A DNA stretch of 64,000 nt from an uncultured Succinivibrio sp. GTDB taxonomy: Bacteria > Pseudomonadota > Gammaproteobacteria > Enterobacterales > Succinivibrionaceae. The stretch spans positions 1 through 64,000 of the forward strand of contig CACZXZ010000003.1 in assembly GCA_902785325.1 (NCBI GenBank). Direction: 5' to 3'. Both the position numbers and the translations under genes were made by a program. Shown piece by piece: positions 9,111 to 18,387 of the stretch. The notes beneath the pieces are model-generated. The model was not told the DNA's origin, did not search any database, and saw only the letters and a program-made list of their open reading frames with translations. How positions within the stretch are numbered: position 1 is the stretch's first letter; the number at the start of each line of letters is the position of its first letter.

Positions 9111-11771
9111 TTAATCAAAGGACTCGTCAGGTGAGTAAGGTACTGCCTTAGGAAAATCTGATTCTGCACTTATAGTACAGTTTTGGTCAACATAGCGAAT
9201 TTTATCTAAGCGAGCTGGTAATAAGGTTAACCCAGGTAGATAACAATGATCACCAACAATATTGCCATCTTTATTAAATTTTACAAATTTAATGCCATTA
9301 GGCTTAGTAAGTTCAAGGGAGTTTACACCACGCTCTTGTAAGAACTTTGCATATACTCTCATCGCACCTGAAGATCCAAATAAGCCTGTAGGTTTATTGT
9401 CATCAAAACCAACCCATGTTGCGACTACTTGATCTGAATCAATACCTACAGACCAAGTATCACGACTATCATTAGTAGTACCAGTCTTTGTTGCAATATT
9501 GATATTAGGGAATAGTCTTCCGATTCTGCGACCAGTACCAATCTTTGTAGCCTCAGTCATTACGAACATTGTTAGGTAAGAATCTTTAGGATCTAAGGTT
9601 GGAACTCCTTTATTATTCTCGCGCTCATAGACTATCTTACCGTTTTTAATCACGGTTCTTAAGGTTGTCAAATCCTGATAACGACCTTCTGTAGCTAAAG
9701 AGGTATAGATTTGATTTACTTCAAAAGGAGTAAGCTCAATGGTACCAAGTAGCATGGATGGATAAAATGGAATACGCTTCTTATCAATACCTACTGATAC
9801 TAAAGTATCACGAACTGAATTTAAACCTACTCTCATACCAATTTTTACAGTTGGAATATTCATAGAACGGGCCATCGCCACGTAAGTTGGCATACTGCCA
9901 TGCCACTTTTTATCGTCGTTATGAGGCTGCCACTTTTTACCGTCAGCAAGACGCACAGTGATAGGTGCATCATGTACGATAGTTCCTGTATGAATACCAT
10001 TGTGGAATGCTGTTAAATAAACAAATGGCTTGATGATAGAGCCTACTTGTCTTTTACCCTCTACCACACGGTTAAAGCCTGCGTATTGAGGGGTTCTACT
10101 GCCTACCACGGCACTAACCTCAGCTGTACGCCATGAGCTTACTACCATGGCTGCTTCAAGACCTTTTAAGTGGCGCTCTTTTTCAATTTGGAGGAGCTCT
10201 TTTTCTACAGCGTTTTCAGCAGCTAGTTGTGCTTGAGGATCTAAGCTTGTAAAAATCTTAATGCCGTTACCAGATAAGAAATCCTTATCAAATCTAGAGG
10301 AGATCTCACGTTTTAAAACGCCCATGAAGGCTGGGGTCTTAGAGTAATTCATAGAGCCTCGCTTGATAACCCCTAAAGGTCTTGCTGTATATTGCTCATA
10401 CTCTGTTTGAGTGATTCTTCCACGATTTTTAAGCACTGCAAGTACTACATTTCGACGCTCTAGAGCTTTTTCAGGGTGTCTCCACGGATCATAGAAGGAT
10501 GGACCTTTAATAATACCTACTAATAAAGCCATCTGCTCTTGAGTAAGCTCTGATACTGGTACACCAAAATAGAAATAAGAAGCTAAACCAAAACCATAAA
10601 TACCTGCACTACCATTTTGACCTAGGTAAATTTCATTTAAGTAAGCTTCTAAGATCTGATCTTTGGTATAGCGATGATTCATGATCAAAGCCATAATGAT
10701 CTCTTTAAACTTACGGGTATAGCTTCTTTGAGAATTTAAAAAATAGTTTTTAACTAGCTGTTGGGTAATAGTAGAGCCACCTTCAACTACCGAGTGAGCA
10801 ATGGTATTTTTAACAAAGGCTCTTGCTATAGCAAAGAAATTTACACCAAGATTTGTTCTAAAGCTTCTATCCTCAATTTCAAGTAAGGTAGTAACTAAGT
10901 CCTCTGGTACTTCTTGAAGGCTAATAAAGATTCTGTCTTCTTTTGGATCAATACGGTTAATTCTATCTAACAGTACAGGATCCATTCTCACATAACCTAA
11001 CTCTTGCCTAGTATCGGCATTGATTATGTTAGCAATTCTCTGGCCATTAAATTGAACCATGATAGAGATAGAGTCTTCAGCACCTTCTGGGAATTCAAAT
11101 GGTCTACGTAAGATAACCATTCTATTCTTGCTTTCGTTTACCGCATATTCACCAGGATTTTGAGGATTTGAAACCTGCCTGTACTTAAGCAATTGCAGTT
11201 CATACTTCATTTGCTTAAAGGAAAGCTTTTGATCTGGGTATAACTCAAGTGGTCTTGAATACACTACCGCAGGTAACACCCACTTATCATCTACACCAAA
11301 TTTTGATAAGACCACTGAATCATAGTAGATAAATAAAAGTGCTAAAAGAGCAAATACTGCACAGCCTACCTTTAAGGAGAATAAAACTACTCTACGTTTA
11401 AAAGACTTTTTTCCTTTTTGCTTTTTAGTGTTTTTATCTTGCTTTGGTGTATTTGAAGGGGAAACTTGCTCTTCCTTTGAAGTGTTTTGAGTTGGATTTT
11501 CTCTAGGAACTTGCTCATGAGCAAATTCTCCTTCAGCTTTAGGCTCTGTATAAGGAGTTGAATTATCCTGTTGAATAGACTTTTCTGCCTTATCTTTAGA
11601 GTCAAAAAACTTATCTTGACTATCGATACTCTCATTTGATTCTAAAGGAGCATCAAAGGTAGGCTCAATTCTAGCATCTTGATTAGGATTTACGTTATCA
11701 CAAGGCTTTTGTTCCCCATCAGTTGCGGTAAAGCCTTGTAAGATTTGATTTGAAAAATTCTTATCGTCCAT
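9111..11771 (-). CDS. mrcB: Penicillin-binding protein 1b, bifunctional transglycosylase/transpeptidase
   Basis: PBP1b polymerises and cross-links peptidoglycan in the periplasm. The order is an acidic, low-complexity cytoplasmic tail of about 110 residues, a basic stop (KKSFKRR) and one transmembrane helix, a UB2H-type domain (YSRPLELYPDQKLSF), the GT51 transglycosylase with EDRSFRTNLGVN and GGSTITQQLVKN, and the transpeptidase with the SIIK catalytic serine motif, SMN and KTGTTNDSRDTW. I choose ATG 11771 (MDDKNFSNQIL, 886 residues) because an extended -10 promoter lies between it and the alternative ATG at 11852; ribosome sites are weak at both. Length compares with 844 in E. coli. MrcB activators (LpoB, CpoB) are not in the window. 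Confidence 0.94.
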   Translation of the reverse strand: MDDKNFSNQILQGFTATDGEQKPCDNVNPNQDARIEPTFDAPLESNESIDSQDKFFDSKDKAEKSIQQDNSTPYTEPKAEGEFAHEQVPRENPTQNTSKEEQVSPSNTPKQDKNTKKQKGKKSFKRRVVLFSLKVGCAVFALLALLFIYYDSVVLSKFGVDDKWVLPAVVYSRPLELYPDQKLSFKQMKYELQLLKYRQVSNPQNPGEYAVNESKNRMVILRRPFEFPEGAEDSISIMVQFNGQRIANIINADTRQELGYVRMDPVLLDRINRIDPKEDRIFISLQEVPEDLVTTLLEIEDRSFRTNLGVNFFAIARAFVKNTIAHSVVEGGSTITQQLVKNYFLNSQRSYTRKFKEIIMALIMNHRYTKDQILEAYLNEIYLGQNGSAGIYGFGLASYFYFGVPVSELTQEQMALLVGIIKGPSFYDPWRHPEKALERRNVVLAVLKNRGRITQTEYEQYTARPLGVIKRGSMNYSKTPAFMGVLKREISSRFDKDFLSGNGIKIFTSLDPQAQLAAENAVEKELLQIEKERHLKGLEAAMVVSSWRTAEVSAVVGSRTPQYAGFNRVVEGKRQVGSIIKPFVYLTAFHNGIHTGTIVHDAPITVRLADGKKWQPHNDDKKWHGSMPTYVAMARSMNIPTVKIGMRVGLNSVRDTLVSVGIDKKRIPFYPSMLLGTIELTPFEVNQIYTSLATEGRYQDLTTLRTVIKNGKIVYERENNKGVPTLDPKDSYLTMFVMTEATKIGTGRRIGRLFPNINIATKTGTTNDSRDTWSVGIDSDQVVATWVGFDDNKPTGLFGSSGAMRVYAKFLQERGVNSLELTKPNGIKFVKFNKDGNIVGDHCYLPGLTLLPARLDKIRYVDQNCTISAESDFPKAVPYSPDESFD

Positions 11772-12083
11772 TTCGAGCGTTTTTATGCAGTATTTTGATA
11801 AATTACAAGCTGCTATTATAGCAAATGCTACATCATTATTCTTAAAGATCATCGCTTATAGATATGAGCTTTGAGCCACAAATTTTTCCTAAAAACGATA
11901 CCTAGTTCAATGATCTTAGAAAAATAATTGTGCTAATCATGTTTTATGTCAAATAATGAATGTATAAACTTGATAGAACAAAATAAATCAAGCATAATTG
12001 CAAGCTATCAAGAAAACGGATATTTACTTTTTTAAATCACTTAGTTCCTCCTGTGAAAGGATAATAAGTTAAGGAAGATTATT
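11772..12083. other. Gene-free region between mrcB and dksA
   Basis: These 312 bases separate two divergent genes. The left part holds the mrcB extended -10 element; the right part must hold the dksA promoter, but no clear -35/-10 pair was found. The dksA ribosome site AAGGAAG lies at about 12073. No small reading frame with a ribosome site and no RNA gene was recognised. Confidence 0.5.
11815..11823 (-). promoter_or_regulatory. Extended -10 promoter element for mrcB
   Basis: Read on the minus strand this is TGCTATAAT, a perfect extended -10 element (TG, one base, TATAAT). It sits about 44 bases upstream of ATG 11771 and downstream of the longer candidate start at 11852, so a transcript from here can only use the shorter start. 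No good -35 is needed or seen. Confidence 0.5.
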
Positions 12084-12545
12084 ATGGCTGACAATGAAAA
12101 GACTACTGTTGCAATTGACTCTATGGGTCCATTAGCTATTGCCGGCGTTGAACCTTATCAAGAACAACCAGGCGAAGAGTACATGAATGAGAAGCAAAAA
12201 GCTCATTTCAAGAAAATTTTAACCGCTTGGCGCGACCAACTACGTAACGAAGTAGATCGTACTGTAGGTCACATGAAGAGTGAAGCTGCTAATTTCCCAG
12301 ATCCACTAGATAGAGCTTCACAAGAAGAAGAATTTGCTTTAGAGCTACGTGCACGTGATCGTGAAAGAAAGCTTATCAAGAAGATTGATAAGACCTTAGC
12401 TAAAATCGATAATGACGAATTTGGCTACTGCGAGCAATGTGGTATCGAAATTGGTATTAAGCGTCTTGAGGCTCGTCCTACTGCAGATTTGTGCGTAGAC
12501 TGCAAAGCCTTAGCTGAAATTAAAGAAAAACAACTTGAAGGCTAA
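12084..12545 (+). CDS. dksA: RNA polymerase-binding transcription factor DksA
   Basis: DksA enters the secondary channel of RNA polymerase and, with ppGpp, represses rRNA promoters and activates amino-acid promoters in starvation. The 153 residues give the expected coiled coil with the tip motif [11 protein letters not shown] (Asp, Asp, Ala conserved) near residue 72, and a four-cysteine zinc finger CEQCG...CVDCK near residues 115-139. Length matches E. coli (151). Ribosome site AAGGAAG precedes the ATG. It starts the dksA-gluQ-pcnB-folK order shared with enterics, separated from gluQ by a strong terminator. Confidence 0.97.
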   Translation: MADNEKTTVAIDSMGPLAIAGVEPYQEQPGEEYMNEKQKAHFKKILTAWRDQLRNEVDRTVGHMKSEAANFPDPLDRASQEEEFALELRARDRERKLIKKIDKTLAKIDNDEFGYCEQCGIEIGIKRLEARPTADLCVDCKALAEIKEKQLEG

Positions 12546-12561
12546 TTAGTCTCAAGAAAAA

Positions 12562-12590
12562 ATAGGTGGCACATGCCACCTATTTTTTTT
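12562..12590 (+). terminator. Rho-independent terminator between dksA and gluQ
   Basis: Stem ATAGGTGGCA, centre CA, stem TGCCACCTAT, then eight T. It ends only 4 bases before the gluQ start, so gluQ expression must come from read-through or a promoter inside dksA. Confidence 0.92.
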
Positions 12591-12594
12591 AATT

Positions 12595-13458
12595 ATGTAC
12601 ATAGGCAGATTTGCACCCTCCCCAAGTGGCAGATTACACTTTGGCTCTTTAGTTTGTGCTTTAGGCTCTTACCTTGTAGCAAGAAAGAGACAAGGTAGGT
12701 TCTTATTGCGTATTGAGGATTTAGATAGACCAAGGTGCAGTGACTTTTTTACTAAAACCATCATCAAAGAGCTTGAAATCTTAGGCTTTGACTATGATGA
12801 CAAGCCTTATATCCAATCTTTACATCAGGATAACTATTTTGATGCTATAGACTTATTGTTAAAGAACAAACAAGCTTATTACTGCAATTGCACTAGAGCA
12901 AAACTTAAAGAAAAAGAGTGCAACTGTAACTTACATCAAGAGACTATCGATTTAAACAAGCCTTATAGCATTAGGTACCAAATTCCAAGCACGCTTGAAA
13001 GCTTTTTTATAGATGAATTACAAGGCAAGGTAGAAAACACTTTTACAAAAAGTAGTATTACCTTAAAAAGGGCGGATAACATTATTGCCTATAATCTTGC
13101 TTGCGTTGTTGATGACATTTTACAAGGGGTAACTCAAGTAGTTCGTGGCTGCGATTTAATTGATATCACAACCACCCAAAGAGCTTTATATAAAAGTTTA
13201 GGTCATGAGCCTATAAGCTATTTACATTTACCTTTAATCATGGCTGATAGCGAACATAAACTGTCAAAACAAAATCATGCCACCCCTGTTTTAGACACTG
13301 ATACTCCAGAAAACCTACTGCTTAAAGCACTAAAAGTATTAAAGGTAAATTGTGAGAATATACACCCTCAAATGTCTTGTCAAAAAATTTTACAAACTGC
13401 AGTAGATAATTTTAACTTTGACTCTTTAAATCGTAAAAATAGGATCTTCCTAGACTAA
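12595..13458 (+). CDS. gluQ: Glutamyl-Q tRNA(Asp) synthetase
   Basis: GluQ is a truncated glutamyl-tRNA synthetase that attaches glutamate to queuosine at the wobble base of tRNA(Asp), without an anticodon-binding domain. The 287 residues carry the class I motif in its usual GluQ form (FAPSPSGRLHFGSL), IEDLDRPR, a Cys-rich zinc site CNCTRAKLKEKECNCNLH near residue 100, and KLSKQN as the KMSKS counterpart near residue 222. The ATG gives an N-terminus that aligns directly with known family members, so the start is secure although it has no ribosome site and abuts the dksA terminator T run. Expression is therefore likely low and dependent on read-through. Confidence 0.95.
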   Translation: MYIGRFAPSPSGRLHFGSLVCALGSYLVARKRQGRFLLRIEDLDRPRCSDFFTKTIIKELEILGFDYDDKPYIQSLHQDNYFDAIDLLLKNKQAYYCNCTRAKLKEKECNCNLHQETIDLNKPYSIRYQIPSTLESFFIDELQGKVENTFTKSSITLKRADNIIAYNLACVVDDILQGVTQVVRGCDLIDITTTQRALYKSLGHEPISYLHLPLIMADSEHKLSKQNHATPVLDTDTPENLLLKALKVLKVNCENIHPQMSCQKILQTAVDNFNFDSLNRKNRIFLD

Positions 13459-13479
13459 AATCTCATTTTTGCAAAAAAA

Positions 13480-13488
13480 TGCTATAAT
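13480..13488 (+). promoter_or_regulatory. Extended -10 promoter element for pcnB
   Basis: TGCTATAAT is a perfect extended -10 element. It lies 31 bases before the proposed ATT start of pcnB and 16 bases before the AAGAGGA ribosome site, giving a short leader of about 25 bases. Confidence 0.55.
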
Positions 13489-13518
13489 ATGCACAATTTA
13501 AAAAAGAGGACATAAAAA

Positions 13519-15009
13519 ATTTCTACTCCATTAGATAAGCTTGATCTTCAAGAATTAAAGAAAAATAAATCCCAAGTTAAAAAACTACACAATGCCAAAT
13601 TAGTAGTATCCACTGCTCAAATTGGCCTTGATTTAAGCTTATTGTCTGAAAAAGCACTTAAAGTCATCAAAACCTTACAGCACCACAACTTTAAAGCCTA
13701 TTTTGTAGGTGGTTGTATTCGTGATTTACTGCTTGGTAAAAAACCAAAAGATTTTGATGTATCAACTGATGCTACCCCAGAGAAAGTACGCTCTTTATTC
13801 CAAAACTCACGAATTATTGGCAGAAGATTTAAAATTGTTCATGTAGTTTTTGGTAATGAAATTATTGAAGTTACTACCTTTAGAAGCAATAAAGCAGAAG
13901 CTGTAGTAGCAAAACAAAAGATAGGTAAGAATTCCACTCGCGTATCAGACAAATCTGGCATGCTCCTTCGCGACAATGTTTATGGAAAGAATATTGTTGA
14001 AGATTCTTTGCGCCGAGATTTTACCATCAACGCCTTGTATTTAGATCCTATAAAACAAGAGATCTACGACTACAACGGTGGTCTTTATGATATGCACGAA
14101 AAGGTCATCGATATCATTGGGGATCCTGAGACTAGATATTCTGAAGATCCTGTAAGAATGATAAGAGCTTTAAGATTTAGTGCCAAACTTGGCTTTAAAA
14201 TCTCAAAGAGATCGTCTGATCCTATCAAAAAGTTATCTTCAAAATTGCTTGAAGTATCTAATGCCCGCATGTTTGAGGAAGTAAACAAGCTATTTATAAC
14301 AGGGCACGGTTTAGCAAGTTTTAAAAAGTTGTTAGACTATCATATTTTTGAGCTACTCTTCCCTGCTACACAGCATTTGATCACTCAAAGTAATTTTACT
14401 AATTTTATAGAATATGCCCTAAATAGTTCTGATAAGCGTTATCAGAATAATCAGCCTAATATGCCTCATTTTTTATATTCTGTAATTTTATGGAATGTAT
14501 TTTATGAAAAGTACTTCATTTATACAGAAAAGATGAATACTTTCGTCTCCTCAATAAATGAAACTAATCTTGTAAATTCAATTTTAGACGGCATTTTTGA
14601 AGCTCAAGAAAAAATTACTGCCATGCCATTTATAGTTTCAAATAGCATTCGCTCTCTTTGGAAAACACAAATTGCGCTCGAGCAATGTGATAGAAGTAAT
14701 TTACAACAAGTTGAAAGTATCAAAGGTAAAGCAATCTTTAGAGCTGCATACGATTTTCTAACCTTAAGAGCTCGTTTTGATCCTTTCTTAAAAGATAGCG
14801 TTGATTTTTGGACTCCTTTCTACGAGAAATCAAAGGCACTTTCTATCAAGCGTCGTATTGAGAGAGAACAACAAAAGAAAACCTCAAAAAAGAAAGGAAA
14901 AAAGAAGTTTACTGATGGCTTTGCTGGCGAAGAGAAATTCAGTCGTAAACGTAAAAAAGCTTTAGAAAAAGCTAGAGCTTGGCGTGCCTCAATGGATCTT
15001 GATATCTAA
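13519..15009 (+). CDS. pcnB: Poly(A) polymerase I, ATT start codon
   Basis: PcnB adds 3' poly(A) tails that mark RNAs for decay and also controls plasmid copy number via antisense RNA decay. The nucleotidyltransferase core is clear: GGCIRDLLLGKKPKDFDV, then RRDFTINALY and YSEDPVRMIRALRF, ending in a Lys/Arg-rich tail typical of the enzyme. I place the start at ATT 13519: AAGAGGA lies 8 bases upstream, the frame is closed by TAA 3 bases before it, and the 41 residues up to the first conventional start (TTG 13642, no ribosome site) match the N-terminal region of E. coli PcnB, including the LSEKALKVIKTL segment. E. coli pcnB itself starts at AUU, a known device to limit expression. That gives 496 residues. 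The stop overlaps folK (TAATG). Confidence 0.88.
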   Translation: MSTPLDKLDLQELKKNKSQVKKLHNAKLVVSTAQIGLDLSLLSEKALKVIKTLQHHNFKAYFVGGCIRDLLLGKKPKDFDVSTDATPEKVRSLFQNSRIIGRRFKIVHVVFGNEIIEVTTFRSNKAEAVVAKQKIGKNSTRVSDKSGMLLRDNVYGKNIVEDSLRRDFTINALYLDPIKQEIYDYNGGLYDMHEKVIDIIGDPETRYSEDPVRMIRALRFSAKLGFKISKRSSDPIKKLSSKLLEVSNARMFEEVNKLFITGHGLASFKKLLDYHIFELLFPATQHLITQSNFTNFIEYALNSSDKRYQNNQPNMPHFLYSVILWNVFYEKYFIYTEKMNTFVSSINETNLVNSILDGIFEAQEKITAMPFIVSNSIRSLWKTQIALEQCDRSNLQQVESIKGKAIFRAAYDFLTLRARFDPFLKDSVDFWTPFYEKSKALSIKRRIEREQQKKTSKKKGKKKFTDGFAGEEKFSRKRKKALEKARAWRASMDLDI

Positions 15010-15509
15010 TGCGTATGGAAAAGGTTTTATTATCCTTAGGATCTAATCTTGGGGAGAGTTTGGATATTATTAAAAATGCTTGTAACGATATCAAAGCTGA
15101 TAATGATATTCAGGAGGTTATAATCTCCTCCTACTATCAAACCAAACCTGTAGGCTACAAAGATCAAGACGATTTTATCAATATCGCAATTTCCTTGACT
15201 ACCACTAAAACGCCTTATCAAATGCTAGATTTGTGTGCCTTTCTTGAGCAAAAGTACCAAAGAGTAAGGCTGTTTAAAAATGGTCCTAGAACTTTAGATG
15301 TAGACATTATTGCATTTGGAGAGGTAATTATGGAAGAGGAAAAACTAATCCTCCCTCACCCAAGAATGCACCAAAGGGCCTTTGTTTTAGCTCCTTTAAA
15401 GGAAATAGAGCCTAATTTTGTAATTACTAAATATCAAAAAAGCATCAGTCAATTGTACGATTTACTAGATGACACAGAAAAACAAGGTGTAAAAATAATT
15501 CATGGCTAA
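15009..15509 (+). CDS. folK: HPPK, 6-hydroxymethyl-7,8-dihydropterin pyrophosphokinase
   Basis: FolK transfers pyrophosphate from ATP to 6-hydroxymethyl-dihydropterin, the step before dihydropteroate synthase in folate synthesis. Conserved elements in the 166 residues are LSLGSNLGE at the N-terminus, the signature NGPRTLDVDIIAFG with the magnesium-binding Asp pair near residue 97, and LPHPRMHQRAFVLAPL near 119. The start codon overlaps the pcnB stop by one base; the second ATG 6 bases on (after Arg) is also possible. The pcnB-folK coupling is the same as in enterics. The pth start lies inside its 3' end. Confidence 0.96.
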   Translation: MRMEKVLLSLGSNLGESLDIIKNACNDIKADNDIQEVIISSYYQTKPVGYKDQDDFINIAISLTTTKTPYQMLDLCAFLEQKYQRVRLFKNGPRTLDVDIIAFGEVIMEEEKLILPHPRMHQRAFVLAPLKEIEPNFVITKYQKSISQLYDLLDDTEKQGVKIIHG

Positions 15510-16098
15510 TGATCAATGCGAAATTAAACTAATCGTTGGACTTGGCAATCCAGGTAGCCAATACGATCACACCAGACACAATATCGGTGTAGATTTTTTA
15601 TATCTTTTAGCAGATAAATATAAAATCAATCTCGCCCCTGAAGCAAAATTCAGTGGTATCACAGGTCGTGGCTCTATCAATGGACAGGAAGTAAGATTAG
15701 TTTATCCTACTACTTTCATGAATGAGTCAGGTCGAAGTGTTGGTGCTATTTGCAACTTCTACAAAATCAAGCCTGAGCAAGTTTTAGTTTGTCATGATGA
15801 TCTTGATTTAAATCCAGGTTACATGAAATTTAAATTTGGTGGTGGTCTAGCAGGTCACAATGGTCTAAAATCTATCACCGCAAACTTGAGCAATAGTCAA
15901 AACTATTATCGTTTACGTTTAGGCATTGGTAAACCACCTTCAAAAGAGGTTATCAATTGGGTTTTAGGCAGACCTTCACCTAACGATAAAAAACTTATAG
16001 ATGATGCCTATGCAACTGCCTTAGTTGCCATCGACAAATTATTTAAAGAAGGCGTAGCAAAAGCTACTGCCCTAATTAACGGTTTTAAGCCACTTTAG
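15502..16098 (+). CDS. pth: Peptidyl-tRNA hydrolase
   Basis: Pth cleaves peptidyl-tRNAs that drop off ribosomes and recycles the tRNA; it is essential in E. coli. The 198 residues carry [21 protein letters not shown] with the catalytic His near residue 27, NESG near 73, CHDDLDL and the [12 protein letters not shown] signature near 111-123. Its ATG lies 8 bases inside folK, implying coupling. pth followed by ychF is a very widely conserved pair, here 13 bases apart. No anomaly was seen. Confidence 0.97.
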   Translation: MANDQCEIKLIVGLGNPGSQYDHTRHNIGVDFLYLLADKYKINLAPEAKFSGITGRGSINGQEVRLVYPTTFMNESGRSVGAICNFYKIKPEQVLVCHDDLDLNPGYMKFKFGGGLAGHNGLKSITANLSNSQNYYRLRLGIGKPPSKEVINWVLGRPSPNDKKLIDDAYATALVAIDKLFKEGVAKATALINGFKPL

Positions 16099-16111
16099 GA
16101 GATATATAACC

Positions 16112-17206
16112 ATGGGTTTTAAATGTGGTATTGTTGGTTTACCAAATGTTGGTAAATCTACACTATTTAACGCACTAACCAAAGCCGGCATTGCAGCTGA
16201 GAACTTCCCTTTCTGTACTATTGAACCTAATACAGGTATCGTTCCAGTACCAGATCCTCGTCTTGATGCCATTGCAAAAATTGTAAAGCCACAAAAGATT
16301 GTTCCAACTTCAATGGAATTTGTGGATATTGCAGGTTTAGTTAAAGGCGCCTCTAAAGGTGAAGGTTTAGGTAACCAATTCTTAATGAACATTCGTGAGA
16401 CTGATGCTATCGCTCACGTAGTTCGTTGCTTTGATGACGAAAACGTTATTCACGTATCTGGCAAGGTAAACCCTGTTGAAGATATCGAAGTAATCAATAC
16501 TGAGCTTGCTCTATCTGATTTAGATATCTGCGATAAAGCTTTAACTCGTCTTGAAAAGCGTGCAAGAACTGGTGGTGATAAAGAAGCTTTAGCTCAGGTT
16601 ATCGCACTTGAAAAATGTAAACCTGCTCTTGAGCAAGGTAAGATGCTACGTGCTGTAGACTTTACCGATGCAGACAGAGCTGCGTTAAGAAATTTCAACT
16701 TCTTAACTATTAAGCCTGTGATGTACATTGCTAACGTTTCAGAAGATGGCTTTACTAACAATCCATATCTTGATGCAGTACAGAAGCTTGCAGCTTTGGA
16801 AAAATCTATTGTAGTTCCTGTATCTGCAGCTATTGAAGCTGATTTAGCTTCTATGGAAGATGCTGACAGAAAAGAGTTTATGGATAGCTTAGGTATTGAA
16901 GAGCCTGGTTTAAATCGTGTGATTAGAGCAGGTTACAAGCTATTAGGTCTACAAACTTTCTTTACAGCAGGTGTAAAAGAAGTTCGTGCTTGGACCGTTA
17001 AAGTTGGTGCTACAGCACCACAAGCTGCTGGTAAAATCCACTCTGACTTTGAAAGAGGCTTTATTCGCGCTCAGACTATCGCTTATGACGATTTTATCAA
17101 GTACCAAGGCGAAGCTGGTGCTAAAGAAGCAGGTAAGTTACGTTCTGAAGGTAAGGACTACATCGTACAAGATGGTGACTTATTTGAGTTCTTATTCAAC
17201 GTTTAA
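16112..17206 (+). CDS. ychF: Redox-regulated ATPase YchF (OLA1 family)
   Basis: YchF is an Obg-family P-loop protein that prefers ATP, binds ribosomes and is linked to oxidative-stress control. The 364 residues (363 in E. coli) show G1 GLPNVGKST at residue 8, a G2 region [12 protein letters not shown]3 DIAGLVKGA, and the NVSE in place of the GTP-specific NKxD, which is the family hallmark. A helical insertion follows, then the TGS domain ending FLFNV. The ribosome site TAGGAG is 11 bases upstream. A bidirectional terminator follows. Codons are GGT- and CGT-rich, as expected for a well-expressed gene. Confidence 0.97.
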   Translation: MGFKCGIVGLPNVGKSTLFNALTKAGIAAENFPFCTIEPNTGIVPVPDPRLDAIAKIVKPQKIVPTSMEFVDIAGLVKGASKGEGLGNQFLMNIRETDAIAHVVRCFDDENVIHVSGKVNPVEDIEVINTELALSDLDICDKALTRLEKRARTGGDKEALAQVIALEKCKPALEQGKMLRAVDFTDADRAALRNFNFLTIKPVMYIANVSEDGFTNNPYLDAVQKLAALEKSIVVPVSAAIEADLASMEDADRKEFMDSLGIEEPGLNRVIRAGYKLLGLQTFFTAGVKEVRAWTVKVGATAPQAAGKIHSDFERGFIRAQTIAYDDFIKYQGEAGAKEAGKLRSEGKDYIVQDGDLFEFLFNV

Positions 17207-17220
17207 TTAAACGTTTACTA

Positions 17221-17247
17221 AAAAGGGGAGCTTATGCTCCCCTTTTT
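17221..17247. terminator. Bidirectional terminator between ychF and the usp gene
   Basis: Stem AAAAGGGGAGC, loop TTAT, stem GCTCCCCTTTTT. Runs of A on the left and T on the right let it work for both converging genes. Confidence 0.92.
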
Positions 17248-17266
17248 GTTTTCGATTCAAACCAAA

Positions 17267-18154
17267 CTAATTAAAGGTGTTTGAATTAACAATAAAGATA
17301 TCGCCTTTAATTTGCTCTAGCACTAATTCACTAGCTGAGGAATTGATTGAGCCTAGGAAGGTGCTACGTGGGGTGGTACCCATGCAAACCATACGAGCAT
17401 TTAAAGCTTCGCACAATCTTGGGATCTCCTCATCAATTCTACCTTCTAGTACATGGATGTTATCCTTATCAATACCATGTTTATTTGCAAATTCTAATGC
17501 TAATTTGTGGTGTAAGCCTACAGGATTTAACACACCTGTGTTATTGATAATCTTAGATTGATCTAAGTTACCACCCATTAAGCCTGAACTTTGTGGGGTA
17601 ACACAATTAGCTAAATGAACTTTACCATCAAAGGATTTAGCAAATTGAGATGCAGCTTCAAAGAGATAATCATCAAGTTTATCTAAGTGAGCTACTTCAT
17701 TAAAATCAATAGCTAATAACACATTCTGACCTAAAGTAGCAGTTTGAGAAGCACTCTTTACTACTAATAGAGGAATAGTGCTATTACGCATGATAGAGCT
17801 ATCAATAGAGCTTATAAAAATATCACGAATAGTATGGCGTTTATTAGCAGAAATTACAGCAATAGAATAACTACCATTACGGCACTCATCAGTAAAGGTG
17901 TCAGCTACATCTTTATCAAAGAGTACTTTAAAAGAAAACTTTTCAATACTTGAGTATAGTCGTTTTAAACTCTCGAATTTTGCGTTCTCTTTTGAGCGCA
18001 ATTGTTCGATTTCACTATCCTTATAATTATTAACAATACGAATTGCTACAACTTCTATCTCTGGATTAACTCTTGCATATTGAGCTGCACGATCTAAGGC
18101 TGGTTGTGCATCATCAGGTTTTAACAACACAGCTAATCTAATAGGGGTTGCCAT
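17267..18154 (-). CDS. Tandem universal stress protein (UspE-like paralogue)
   Basis: The 295 residues hold two Usp folds in tandem: residues 1-145, ending at IPLLVVKSA, and 150-295, ending at GDIFIVNS. Usp proteins are cytoplasmic and bind nucleotides or act in stress survival and adhesion. The second fold has a glycine-rich segment GTTPRSTFLGSINSSA in the position of the ATP-binding G-x2-G-x9-G loop, but its spacing is irregular, so ATP binding is uncertain. The start has a near-perfect ribosome site (AAAGGAGGTT), suggesting strong expression, with a TATAAT about 38 bases upstream (18192-18197). A second tandem Usp gene lies at 26452, closer to UspE in its C-terminal motif. Confidence 0.85.
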   Translation of the reverse strand: MATPIRLAVLLKPDDAQPALDRAAQYARVNPEIEVVAIRIVNNYKDSEIEQLRSKENAKFESLKRLYSSIEKFSFKVLFDKDVADTFTDECRNGSYSIAVISANKRHTIRDIFISSIDSSIMRNSTIPLLVVKSASQTATLGQNVLLAIDFNEVAHLDKLDDYLFEAASQFAKSFDGKVHLANCVTPQSSGLMGGNLDQSKIINNTGVLNPVGLHHKLALEFANKHGIDKDNIHVLEGRIDEEIPRLCEALNARMVCMGTTPRSTFLGSINSSASELVLEQIKGDIFIVNSNTFN

Positions 18155-18328
18155 ATTAACCTCCTTTTACAAAATAAACTTTACTAATAATATTATAGCT
18201 TGAATTTTAAACAAAAAATTCTACTGACATACGGTTTTTAGTAAATAAATTGCGTTGTGACATGTTTTTTTAACAAAAAAATATGCTTTTAAGGTTATTG
18301 CAATATTTGCAACGTACATCTTTTTATA

Positions 18329-18356
18329 TTGCATTTAATAAAGTTAGTTTTATAAT
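18329..18356 (+). promoter_or_regulatory. Sigma-70-type promoter for modF
   Basis: TTGCAT at 18329-18334 and a perfect TATAAT at 18351-18356 are separated by 16 bases, 31 bases upstream of the modF ATG. The -35 half is only fair. Confidence 0.45.
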
Positions 18357-18387
18357 AAGCTTGATCTATTAAATTTAAAGGCAAATT

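Noticed and set aside
11772..11852. mrcB starting at ATG 11852
   Set aside because: Its first 27 codons overlap an extended -10 promoter and contain no family sequence; ATG 11771 is favoured, though neither ribosome site is strong.
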